Shown: piece by piece, positions 10,821 to 19,899 of the stretch
Layout: each line of letters starts with the position of its first letter
Position numbering within the stretch: the stretch's first letter is position 1
DNA from: Purshia tridentata
Taxonomy: Eukaryota > Streptophyta > Magnoliopsida > Rosales > Rosaceae
Direction of reading: 5' to 3'
NCBI GenBank assembly: GCA_003254885.1
Contig: QANT01000796.1
Coordinates: 1 to 43,900 of the forward strand
DNA length: 43,900 bases
Position numbers and translations under genes: made by a program
The notes under the pieces: generated by a model
What the model saw: only the letters and a program-made list of their open reading frames with translations
Databases searched by the model: none
What the model was told of the DNA's origin: nothing

Positions 10821-12482
10821 ATGGAGGTGGAAACAGCAGCAACCGAGGCAGGGTTGTCACTGATAAAGCAGCTAGCCTCATGCAACAAAAGCGCCCGAGA
10901 CAGAGCACTCAGGGCTCTCCTCAAGACATGGCTGCCCACCCAACTCGACCTCTCCGACGACCACATGAGGAAGCTTTGGAAGGGCCTCTTCTACTGCCTC
11001 TGGCACGCCGACAAGCTCCCTGCTCAGACCCAACTCATTGATCGTCTCTCTTCTCTGCTTCTCAGCCTCCACCTGGACCTTTCCATTCAGTACTTCTCTA
11101 TTTTCTTGCTCACCATGCGCCGCGAGTGGTCCGGCATCGATGCCTTGAGGTTAGACAAGTTCTACTTGTTGATTCGCAGATTTATAATTAGTTTCTTTGC
11201 TTTGATGAGAAATAATTCGTGGGATTTGGAGCTTTTGAAACGTTTGATGGGTGTGTTGGAGGAGAGGACGTTTTTCGCTGACGATAAGTTTCCGGGGAAT
11301 GGCGTTAATTACCACATTGCCTCTGTTTTTATTGAAGAGCTTAGGCCGTTCCTTCCGGTTAGGAAGGAAGTGGTTGAGGTTCTTTTGGTGGGTTTTATTC
11401 GGGTTTCGGCAAAAGTTCCGGATAAGGTCTTGTTGGGGAAGATTAAGGGGAATATGTTTGATGTGTTGCTGAAGATGGGGAAGAGGCTCTTGGAGGTTAA
11501 GAAATTGGGGGGGGAGGTTGATTTGGGTGATGATGTGGTGGTGTTCGGGTCGATTGGGTTGACTATGGGGTTTTCAAGCAAGTTTTATGAGTGGGGCTCT
11601 TCACCTGAGTGCTGTCAGGGGAATAGGAAAGTGTTATTTGGCTTGCATGAGGAGTTTTTGAAGTTGGAAAAAGAGTTGGAATCTTCCGGGATCGAAATTT
11701 CTATTCCTGATGTTGTTTGCAATAATGATGAGCAAGTACCGAATTTGATTCCTCTTGCAGGAGGTAACTCAGAACTTGTCAATGGGTCTGCTGGAAAGCC
11801 TTTGAAGAAATGCAAGAAGGGTGGAAAGGAATCTGGTGGTGCTGATAATAAGGCAGAGAAGAAGAAGAAAAAGAAGAAGAATAAGAAGGCTAATGGGATT
11901 TTGGATTCTGACTCTGAGAAGAGTTCTGCAGATAGGGAGAATGAGAATTTAGTTGCAAATTCTGAGAATTTGGTTCCAAATCCTGAGAATTCAGATCATG
12001 AACAGATTACTGGTGACAATTCGATAATCATTAATGATTGTGTGATATCAAACCTACAGATGCAATTTGAGAAGATTGCTGCTGAAGCAGGCATGGATGA
12101 TGATGTTCCAAGTGCCTGTGATTTGCCTGCAGTGGCTGTTAAGGGTGCTGTCTCTAAGAAGAGAAAGAGAGTGAAGAAAGCCGTTGAAAAAGATGCTGAG
12201 GGTGGTACCAATGCAAAGAGTGGGGAGAATAATGCAAAGAAGGTAAAGTTCTCTATGAAAAATAATGTGGTGTGGAAGCCCCAAAGCCCTTTACCTCCAC
12301 AGAGTTTAAGATTGCCTCCCTCAACTACGCCGAGAGGAAGTGCACTGAAGAAAGGAGTACCTCCAGGTCCCATTAGGGAAATGCCTCCCCCAACTAAAAG
12401 GGTGAAAGTAAGAGTTGTTACTGTGAAGAAGGCTCGGAAGGTTATCAAGCGCATAAAGAAGATAAAATCTCGTTCTCCTTAG
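10821..12482 (+). CDS. RRP1: Ribosomal RNA processing protein 1 homologue (RRP1/Nop52 family)
   Basis: A single-exon gene encoding 553 residues. The open frame extends 29 codons further up (to 10734), but only from TTG; the first ATG is at 10821 (MEVETAATEAG). Residues 10 to about 220 match the Nop52 domain: a conserved start around LIKQLASCNKSARDRAL, then KLWKGLFYCLWHADK, LRLDKFYLLIRRF and NYHIASVFIEEL. The C-terminal half is acidic/lysine-rich with a poly-Lys run near 350-360, a nucleolar targeting type of sequence, and ends with a plant-typical segment (VVWKPQSPLPPQSLRLPP, then GSALKKGVPPGPIRE) and a basic tail. Nop52/RRP1 acts in the nucleolus in 27S pre-rRNA processing for the 60S subunit. 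The intronless structure is clear. Confidence 0.9.
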   Translation: MEVETAATEAGLSLIKQLASCNKSARDRALRALLKTWLPTQLDLSDDHMRKLWKGLFYCLWHADKLPAQTQLIDRLSSLLLSLHLDLSIQYFSIFLLTMRREWSGIDALRLDKFYLLIRRFIISFFALMRNNSWDLELLKRLMGVLEERTFFADDKFPGNGVNYHIASVFIEELRPFLPVRKEVVEVLLVGFIRVSAKVPDKVLLGKIKGNMFDVLLKMGKRLLEVKKLGGEVDLGDDVVVFGSIGLTMGFSSKFYEWGSSPECCQGNRKVLFGLHEEFLKLEKELESSGIEISIPDVVCNNDEQVPNLIPLAGGNSELVNGSAGKPLKKCKKGGKESGGADNKAEKKKKKKKNKKANGILDSDSEKSSADRENENLVANSENLVPNPENSDHEQITGDNSIIINDCVISNLQMQFEKIAAEAGMDDDVPSACDLPAVAVKGAVSKKRKRVKKAVEKDAEGGTNAKSGENNAKKVKFSMKNNVVWKPQSPLPPQSLRLPPSTTPRGSALKKGVPPGPIREMPPPTKRVKVRVVTVKKARKVIKRIKKIKSRSP

Positions 12483-12770
12483 CAGAGTTGTTTCTTTATA
12501 TGGTCATTTTTTAGTTAAAAAAATTTGTTTCTTTGTTCAGCTGTCATACACCACTTTAATGATTGCCCCATTTGTGATCTTCCTTGTTGCGTATTTTATG
12601 CTGGGTTTGGTCATAAAGTTAATTCAAACAATTATGTTGGGTTATTCAGCAAATTTAATGAAACGACGCATTGGCACAGTGCCTTTCATTTGATATTTAA
12701 GTTACTGATATTCTCATAATGTTCTATACTCTATGAATCATTATCTTTTTCTGTGGATGTTTTACTCTTC
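12483..12770 (+). other. 3' UTR and flank of RRP1
   Basis: T-rich DNA directly after the stop codon, the likely 3' UTR. There is no protein-coding signal; the short ORF at 12525-12719 has no recognisable pattern. Confidence 0.4.
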
Positions 12771-13054
12771 AAGTTTCTTTTTAATCGATGTCTTACTGTT
12801 TAAAACTAGATGTTTGTGATCTTTTATTTTGTCTTTGATTTTACTTGGCTTCCTTTAGCCAGTGGTAACAAGGACGAGCTGCTAGGATAGCAGTTCTTTT
12901 GTGTTTGATTCAAAGTTTCTTTTTAATCGATGTCTTACTGTTTAAAATTAGATGTTTGTGATCTTTTATTTTGTCTTTGATTTTACTTGGCTTCCTTTAG
13001 CCAGTGGTAACAAGGACCAGCTGCTAGGATAGCAGTTCTTTTGTGTTTGATTCA
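12771..13054. repeat. Near-perfect 142-bp tandem duplication
   Basis: Copy 1 covers 12771-12912 and copy 2 12913-13054. They differ by eye at two positions only (AAAACTAG/AAAATTAG and GGACGAGC/GGACCAGC), so the duplication is recent. Each copy contains a small hairpin, in copy 1 a 9-bp stem with a 3-base loop at 12876-12896 (GAGCTGCTA-GGA-TAGCAGTTC, one G-T pair). No ORF spans the unit. Confidence 0.9.
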
Positions 13055-14439
13055 GCATGTGCTGCAATGTATTTATCTAATTTTTCAGTTATTCTTATGT
13101 TAGAGGTGATAGAATTTCCAAATCATTCACCAAGGGAACATGTAACATAATATCATGAATTATATTGTCATGCATATAGAGGAAACTTGAAATTGTGCCA
13201 GAATATCTATGTTTCTCATAGAAGTGACTTTGCCTTTGTGTTGTTAAATTTGAGAGGGGTGTAATACAGGGTGATGTGAATCTGTCTTTAAAATGTTAAG
13301 GTAGGAGAACTATTAACTACAATGCCTGAAGAATTGATAAAGATGATAAATATGATGGGAGCTTGCTTGAACCTTTCATTATTTTCGAACTTTAAATTCT
13401 TGTTTCCATTGATTGAATCCATGGTTGAGTCTTTTTTTTTTTTTTCTTATGGATTAATAAGTAAAAATATCCATGGCTCAATTCTATGCTGGCATTTGGG
13501 AGCCTTCACTAACAAATTGTGTCGGAGTTTAATATGTAGTGATATTTATTGAAATGAGATCTTTGTGAATATATAAATCACATTGGAGATAAACTAGCGT
13601 TTTTGGTTTTGTTATCTGCATTCTTAGAGACGATTTGTCAAAATTGATGCCAGTTGTAGCCAGATGAGACTCTGTTTAACATTGGCTTCTTTAGTAGATG
13701 CCTTTTTCTCAATATGCTTTCATATTATAATGATCATTTTGATTCACTATTGAAATTTGATGTGGAGAGTTAATTAGGAAAGCAAGGCTCTGGTGGATAA
13801 AACAGCATTACCCTTGTTGAATGTCAATGCTTATGTTCATCATGGCTGCATAAACCATAGTAGTTAACAGGCATAAGTCATGCAACATGTAGGCTTGAAT
13901 TTGCTATTTGGATGGCCAAATTGGCACACACCAGATTATCATAATAGGATTATTATTTGATTTGGGTGTTAGCTTGTTGCTTAGGATATTAGATTTGATT
14001 TTGTTCTTGTCATGAAGATATTGCTTAACATGTTTCTGTTTTGTTGGGAGCTATATTATCTTGGTGTTCAGGGTTTGGTTTTCCGGTCATCGTTTGGTAG
14101 TGATCTAATGATTAGTACTTGATGGGTTTTTAGAATAATATGAGTCATCTTGCACTTGCAGTGTTCCAAATAAGAAGGCATAATGTCTACCTGCATGCTA
14201 AAGTTCTTATTGCTTATTGCTTTAGCTTAAGCACTGAAAAGAAACAAAAAGGAAACAAAGAAAAAAGGAAAAGCATGGAGCCTTCAAAATGTTGGATAAC
14301 CAATTTTTTTGCCCCCAACTGCTTATATGAGGTTTGATTATTGAGGGATGTAAGCGGAACCTACCTTACATAAGAACTAAGAAGGTTGAGAACAAATAAT
14401 CAAGAAATAACATCTCCTTTGTTTAAATTTGAACTGTTA
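13055..14439. other. Intergenic DNA downstream of RRP1
   Basis: AT-rich sequence with a T-run near 13432-13445. No ORF with a recognisable protein pattern, no tRNA-like fold and no transposon domain were seen. Confidence 0.4.
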
Positions 14440-14610
14440 GAATGTTATACCATTTTCTGCATTCCAAACGCCAAAGTATATCCAAATGGCTTGGTTCTTC
14501 GGGAATGGAATGCTCCTCCATTCCAAGTTCTTAAACTCTCTAATGGGCATCCCATCCATAGAGAAGCTAGTTAAGAAGAACAAAAGAAAAACGTTTAGTA
14601 ACATATTGAG
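14440..14610 (-). pseudogene. Relic of an XTH gene (intron 2 end and start of exon 3)
   Basis: On the minus strand this encodes [20 protein letters not shown] then PKNQAIWIYFGVWNAENG, closely matching the start of exon 3 of the intact XTH at 18433-19668 ([36 protein letters not shown]). The resemblance continues upstream across the acceptor AG into intron sequence (AAGAACAAAAGAAAAACGTT versus AAGAACAAAACAAAAACGTT), so it came from genomic DNA and not from a processed mRNA. After the NAENG block the similarity stops, and no catalytic DEIDFEFLG exon lies nearby. It is a dead fragment. Confidence 0.8.
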
Positions 14611-15166
14611 TAATACCACATGTACCACATGTCTAACATAAATGAGATTTAGGACTATTTTAAGGCAATTGTCTTGAGCCTTGAACTTTTTGAGTATTCT
14701 TAAATTTTATATGTTCCTTATATATTTATATACTCTATATATGTTAGACTTAAGTAATGCAAATAAAGAATTAATAGTCTCATTTTTATGATTCGTCTCA
14801 AGCCTCCAGAATTTCATTTCAGAATCTAATGAGATATATCATATATGTAATTATATAAGTAAATTTCATATGAATTCTATATCAATAACGACAAAAAAAA
14901 AATTTAAACAAAAATCCTACCTTGCCGGTTTTAACTCTTAACTTGTGCTGGAATTCTCCCCCCAAAAAAAAAAAGAAAAAAAATTCGTGCTGCAATATCA
15001 GTGGTGGGCCATCCTTTATATATAAAGTCTTCGTGGGAAGTTTTGCAATTTTGAAAAAAGTTATCTGGTGTCGAGTTCATGGTGCTTTGCAGTACGTTTA
15101 AGTCCTAAATAAACCCTGAACTTAGCTTTAAGCTTGAATATAAATGCAGTATCAGCATCATCAGCA
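14611..15166. other. AT-rich DNA upstream of the F-box gene
   Basis: There are A-runs near 14893-14902 and 14960-14983 and no gene. It contains the distal promoter of the F-box gene. Confidence 0.35.
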
Positions 15167-15174
15167 TATAAATA
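15167..15174 (+). promoter_or_regulatory. TATA box of the F-box gene
   Basis: TATAAATA lies in the context AGCATATAAATAGAGAGC. The 5' UTR that follows appears to be split by an intron from 15315 (AAG|GTAAATC) to 15565 or 15568; the acceptor is the tandem GCAGCAG, which would give two leaders differing by 3 nt. Confidence 0.55.
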
Positions 15175-15589
15175 GAGAGCACCACCCTATGAAATGATTC
15201 ATTACTCATTAGGGTTTCTGCGGACGCCATAGTCTTTACCTTTGCTCTCACCATCTACACTCTGCACAAGGAAGGAGAAGACTCTCACTCTGCTTGCATT
15301 CTTGTTTTGTCAAGGTAAATCTCTCCCTTTCTAAACTTTGTTTCAGAATCAGCAAACTGAATTATTTTCTTATTTTCAATATTTTTTATTTCCTTTGCCA
15401 GTTGGTTTAGCTGGGTAAGCAAATGAAAAAAAAGAAAAGAACCCATCGTGTAGGAAACAAAATGTCCTGTAAAGGCATAATTTTTAAGTAGTATTGTTAG
15501 TTTTTGTTCGATAAAAAATTTGTTAGTTTTTTATTTTGTACTAATTTGAGATAATTGCATTGCAGCAGGGGTATTGAAAATTTGAAGCA

Positions 15590-16819
15590 ATGTCGGACTT
15601 CTTCCCCCAGGAAATCATACAGAATATCCTAATTAGACTACCAGTGAAAGGTTTGATCAAATGCACCTCGGTATGCAAGTCATGGAGGTCTATGATCATA
15701 AATCCAAGTTTTATTGACATCCATCTCAGCCATACAATCAATTCTAATAACCAATATGGCACTCACCTCTTCCTTCTCCACAGCGTTTCTAGTGCTTCTT
15801 GTACCAACGTCTATGACAACAAAGTTTTCATGAAGAGGCCAATAGAAGAGCTCTATTCTTTGCATTATGATAACCATGCTTTTGATGAGTACTGCAAGAT
15901 CGAATTTCCAGTTGCTCTCAAGGAGATATCGTACAATGCATGTTTCCGTGTGGCCGGCATTTGTAACGGGCTGGTTTGTCTTGTAGATGATTTGCAGGTT
16001 TATGCTTACAACTTCATAATATGGAACCCATTTATAAGAAGGTCAGTGACCATTCCCAAGCCTAATGTTACCTTCAAGACACCTGGTGGGTACGATTCTA
16101 CACTTGGTTTCGGTTTTGATGCTATGACCAATGACTATAAGGTTGTCAGACTTGTCACGGATCAAGAAGACAATCCAACTTTTGTTGAGGTTTATTCACT
16201 AGCCATGGGCTCATGGAGTAATCCTACTTTTGTTTCTCCCAAATGTCGAATAGGCGGATGCACACCCCAGGCTTTTGTTAATGGGACTCTCCATTGGGAG
16301 GCACGACGTTTGATAGATGATGCTTATTACTATTTCATCTTGGCTTTTGATCTGGGCAATGAGTCATTTCGTGAGATAATGATGCCTAGGAATTTCAAAT
16401 GGAGTTTGTCACTGGGATTGCGATTGTCTGTTTCAGGAGATGGAAAATCCATTGCTCTGTTTATAATGGATTATGGTTGCAAAGATTCTTTTCTTGACAT
16501 ATGGGCAATGAAAGAGTATTGCAAGGAGGAGTCATGGACCAAATTGATAACTCTCGGTCAACAAGGTCCAGAAAGAAGTTTACCCAAGGCATTATGTTTT
16601 AGGAAGAGCGGTGAAGTACTGTTAGTACTCGCTAATCAAGTTAGGAGTGCATTTGCATTATTTTTACCACCAGAAGAAGGTAAAAATGCATTAGTTTCAC
16701 TAGATCTTGTGACCCAACAATTTAAAAATCTTGGGATTTCTGAATATAAATATTACTCTGTTGATTCTTACGAAGAGAGCCTTGCCTTACTCGACAAGAC
16801 TAATGCAGTTTCTTGCTGA
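15590..16819 (+). CDS. F-box protein with C-terminal FBA-type interaction domain (CPR1/CPR30-like family)
   Basis: A single coding exon of 409 residues. The F-box occupies about residues 3-48 (FFPQEIIQNILIRLPVKGL, then KCTSVCKSWRSMI), the part that would bind a SKP1/ASK adaptor in an SCF ubiquitin ligase. Residues about 120-340 show the F-box-associated pattern: ICNGLVCL, FIIWNPFIRR, LGFGFDAMTNDYKVVRLV, ALCFRKSGEVLLV. Plant genomes have hundreds of these, and the substrate cannot be read from sequence. The UTRs contain introns on both sides; the 3' one (16832-17670) starts 12 nt after the stop codon, too close to mark the transcript for decay by the usual 50-55 nt rule. Confidence 0.9.
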   Translation: MSDFFPQEIIQNILIRLPVKGLIKCTSVCKSWRSMIINPSFIDIHLSHTINSNNQYGTHLFLLHSVSSASCTNVYDNKVFMKRPIEELYSLHYDNHAFDEYCKIEFPVALKEISYNACFRVAGICNGLVCLVDDLQVYAYNFIIWNPFIRRSVTIPKPNVTFKTPGGYDSTLGFGFDAMTNDYKVVRLVTDQEDNPTFVEVYSLAMGSWSNPTFVSPKCRIGGCTPQAFVNGTLHWEARRLIDDAYYYFILAFDLGNESFREIMMPRNFKWSLSLGLRLSVSGDGKSIALFIMDYGCKDSFLDIWAMKEYCKEESWTKLITLGQQGPERSLPKALCFRKSGEVLLVLANQVRSAFALFLPPEEGKNALVSLDLVTQQFKNLGISEYKYYSVDSYEESLALLDKTNAVSC

Positions 16820-17800
16820 GGGAAAGAACAGGTAAGGTGATTCTAGTGCTGCTTTTCCGTGGTTTTCATTTTCTACTTCTCCAATTGCATATGCCGCCAA
16901 TTCTGTTTGACCTATGACCCTTAGATTTTAACACTGCAACAAACTTTGATCTTCTGTATTTTGATCTAGTTCATTAGCCAAGTGTTATATATTCAGATGA
17001 GTGCCTAAGTGTTATATTTTTTGTTTGTTATGGGGTTGGCTCCGTTATTAGCTTTTTGGGTGTCTTCTTTTTTAATTTCTGTGGGGTTCTTGTTGTGGGT
17101 TTGGTGCCGTTCTTAGCTTTTTAGGCTTCTGTTCTTTGCTTTCTGGGTGGTTTGTTGTCAAATTTCTGTTGTTTTTTTTTTGTTTTATTGTTTTAGCTGT
17201 TGTCTTTCTGGCTTCTGTTGCCACAGAACACAACTTGGTAACTAAATTTAACTCAGGTTTGGTGCAAACTTAATTTGGAAATCAAGAAGTTAAAAACGAA
17301 ATGCTGATATTTATGGATAGTACATGTTTGGAAAACAAGAAGTTAAAAAAAAGTAGTAATAAACATGGTTACACTGGTCTGTTCGTAAGTGCTTGTAGCT
17401 TTGTGGACTTGTTGCTTTTACTATAGTGAAGTTTGTGTATTCATATTACATGGTCTTATTTGCTGCTGCAATATAATTGTTCAATAGTTCATGCATTGAA
17501 TGCCTTTTCCAATGGTTTCATTTTTAGCTTTCATTTATGTAACGCATGAAGAGCAAATTACATTTTACTCCTGAAAAAGTAATAAGAGAAGTTCTCATGG
17601 GCCGGCTACTGCTGTGAACTACAATACTCCTACTAACATATATAGTTGTTTTTTGTTTTCTTTCTTGCAGGTTCGTAGTGCAGTTGGTCCCTTGCCTGAA
17701 GTGATGGTTTATTTTCTTGTAATGAAACTTCTTATCTGAAATGCTGATGTAGTTCTTCGTCTATTGTAAACCTTAGTTTTTTAAAATTTTTTATGGAACT
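16820..17800 (+). other. 3' UTR of the F-box gene with an 839-bp intron
   Basis: A donor (CAG|GTAAGG) at 16832 and a strong acceptor (TTTCTTGCAG) ending at 17670 suggest a spliced 3' UTR, which is common in this F-box subfamily. The intron is T-rich with a GCTTTTTAGG/GCTTTTTGGG-type imperfect repetition around 17040-17130. No ORF of note. Confidence 0.5.
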
Positions 17801-18432
17801 ATGAAAGTATCTAGTTACAAATTTCAATTGGTTTCGCAGTTTGAAACTAGGCAGCTGTTTCAATCATATGCTTTTGCATTTTTTATATTTAAATTTTTAA
17901 TGAATTCCCCTTAGCCCAACAATAAGCAGTGTTTGCAATTGATATACTTTGGTCCAAATTGGCAATACACTATAAATTGATAGTTTGACACCCCTCAGTC
18001 ATGGCTTAGGCATTTGAGAAGTAGCATAATACTCTCTTAAAATCCTCTTCCAGTCATACTTTCAACCCATTTTGTTCTCAGTAACCTTCAAAGTACTAGC
18101 CCACAATCACTAGTACTACACACAGTAAACACTCTAGGCTCAAGCCATAATCAAACCCCCCCATACTTAGCTCATATTCCTAACCCCACATCACCATACA
18201 CACGAACCAAGCAAAAGTAAATGGGATCAATCTTTGCCAAATTTGGTTTCTCTTTCAAGATTTGTTGTATTTTTCAGTTTTATTATTATTTTAGACATCA
18301 TGTTACAAAACTTCATTTCTTATTTATGGTTCATGCTGCACTATTACAATTGCTTAATCTAAAAAACAAATAATAATAAATATAAAAGAAAAACATCCCT
18401 AGTCGTTTTATTTTTATTACTCAAATCAATTC
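17801..18432. other. Intergenic region between the convergent F-box and XTH genes
   Basis: AT-rich, including the likely XTH 3' UTR near 18300-18432. Nothing else was seen. Confidence 0.35.
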
Positions 18433-18911
18433 TTATGGCTGCAGTGAGCACTCAGTAGGAAGTCCTTGTGGGAATCTCTTAGTATCTTTGCAATAGTTGT
18501 AAATCATGTAGTTCTTTTGAACCCATTCGATTCTTTTTTGCCCAGTGGAATCCAGTGACTGAGTCAACCAGGACTGGTTTGGTGAATTTTTAGAACAATG
18601 GGAGGAGCCTGAAGACCAAATGCATGCTTGGGCATTGAAGTTTCTGTATGAGGCTGTGAAAGGGGCTTTGGTCCAATCTGTCTTCACAAGCCCACCACGT
18701 GTGGCCCAATCCTCTGCATCCCAAAGGCTCGAGTATATCCACATGGCTTGCTTCTTTAGGAATGGGATGCCCCTCGATTCCAAGTTCTTAAACTCTCTTA
18801 TGGGTGTCCCATCCACATAGAAGCTAATTAATTGAGAGAAGAACAAAACAAAAACGTTAAGATATGAAGTAATAATATATGCACCCTTTACGCTTTATAC
18901 AAAAACTTAGA

Positions 18912-18953
<42 letters not shown>

Positions 18954-19668
18954 AATAAAATTAATTACATGATGCTTTGAGGGTTCCAGAGGACGGAGTA
19001 GGTGTGGAAGTCTTTGGTGGGATCAAACCAAAGGTAGAATTGTTGCTCCCTATTACCCTTGCCTTGTGTGAAAACATTTGTGTGTAGAATGTAAGGGTCT
19101 CCACTTAGGTTGCCTAGAAATTCAAAGTCTATTTCATCATGAGTAGAACCCAACGAGGACAGCTGCAAAAAGTCCATACACACATTATTACATGCATGAA
19201 TCATATGTATTGCATATACATACAATGATACAACTAACTTCAAATTTATCAAATAATCTAACATGTTATATTGTTGTCAGAGATTATAAATCAAAATCAT
19301 AAATTAGATAAAATAAAACTTAACAACATAATATATCAGATATATCGTAAATAGAGAATGATTCATTAATGAGTATACATGATAGAAGTACTCACATAGT
19401 AAGCTGTAACGGTACCAGCAGAGTTGCCGGGCACAAGCTTTATCTGCATATCAATTTTCCCAAAGAGGTACTGGTTCTTGGACTTGAACCCCGAACCCGA
19501 AGCTTTGTCGAGGGACAGCGTAAGAAGCTGCCCATCGTCAAGTATTTTGGCGCGGCCGTCGCCCCATGTGATGTCGAAATTTTGGTTTAAGTTGGCAGCA
19601 GCAGCCGAGGCCGCCACCAAAATGTTGAAGAAAACCACCAAAACTGCAACCAATACCATGTTAGTCAT
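18433..19668 (-). CDS. XTH: Xyloglucan endotransglucosylase/hydrolase (GH16, TCH4/XTH22-25 type)
   Basis: Three exons are inferred (19668-19396, 19162-18969, 18823-18433), 858 nt, 285 residues, with the junction reading [12 protein letters not shown] across intron 1 and WNPQSIIFYVDG across intron 2. Residues 1 to about 25 form a secretory signal peptide. The catalytic motif DEIDFEFLG is at 100-108 (nucleophile Glu101, acid/base Glu105), followed at once by the N-glycosylation site NLS at 109-111, a hallmark of the family. The C-terminal XET domain has paired cysteines ([26 protein letters not shown]). The enzyme cuts and rejoins xyloglucan in the cell wall during growth. The open frame continues upstream to 19857, but a TATA motif at about 19752-19762 places those codons in the promoter. 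Confidence 0.93.
18915..18950. repeat. (GA)n microsatellite in XTH intron 2
   Basis: An uninterrupted GA dinucleotide run of about 18 units inside the 145-bp second intron of the XTH gene. It is probably length-polymorphic and usable as a marker. Confidence 0.9.
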
Positions 19669-19751
19669 AATGGTTTGGTTGGTGATCAAATTGTGAAAGG
19701 GAATTAGGCAAAGAGAGAAAAGTGTTTGATGAAATGCATGGAAGTGGTGAG

Positions 19752-19762
19752 GGTATATATAG
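19752..19762 (-). promoter_or_regulatory. TATA box of the XTH gene
   Basis: The minus strand reads GCTATATATACCC, about 90 bp upstream of the chosen ATG at 19668. It supports that start over the longer open frame. A (TG)n run lies further upstream at 19883-19898. Confidence 0.6.
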
Positions 19763-19899
19763 CATGAGGGAGAGTGAGGAAGAAGGCAATGATATTGAAG
19801 TCCAATCAGTGGTGGTGTGGTGGTGTTGAAGTGGTTGGGAAATGTATGCGTGTGCATATGAGATTTGTGTTGACTTGGCTTTAGTGTGTGTGTGTGTAT

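Noticed and set aside
11996..12454. Minus-strand ORF of 152 codons
   Set aside because: A shadow of RRP1; no recognisable protein pattern.
19669..19857. N-terminal extension of the XTH frame by 63 codons
   Set aside because: It would cover the TATA motif at about 19752-19762 and place the signal peptide internally.
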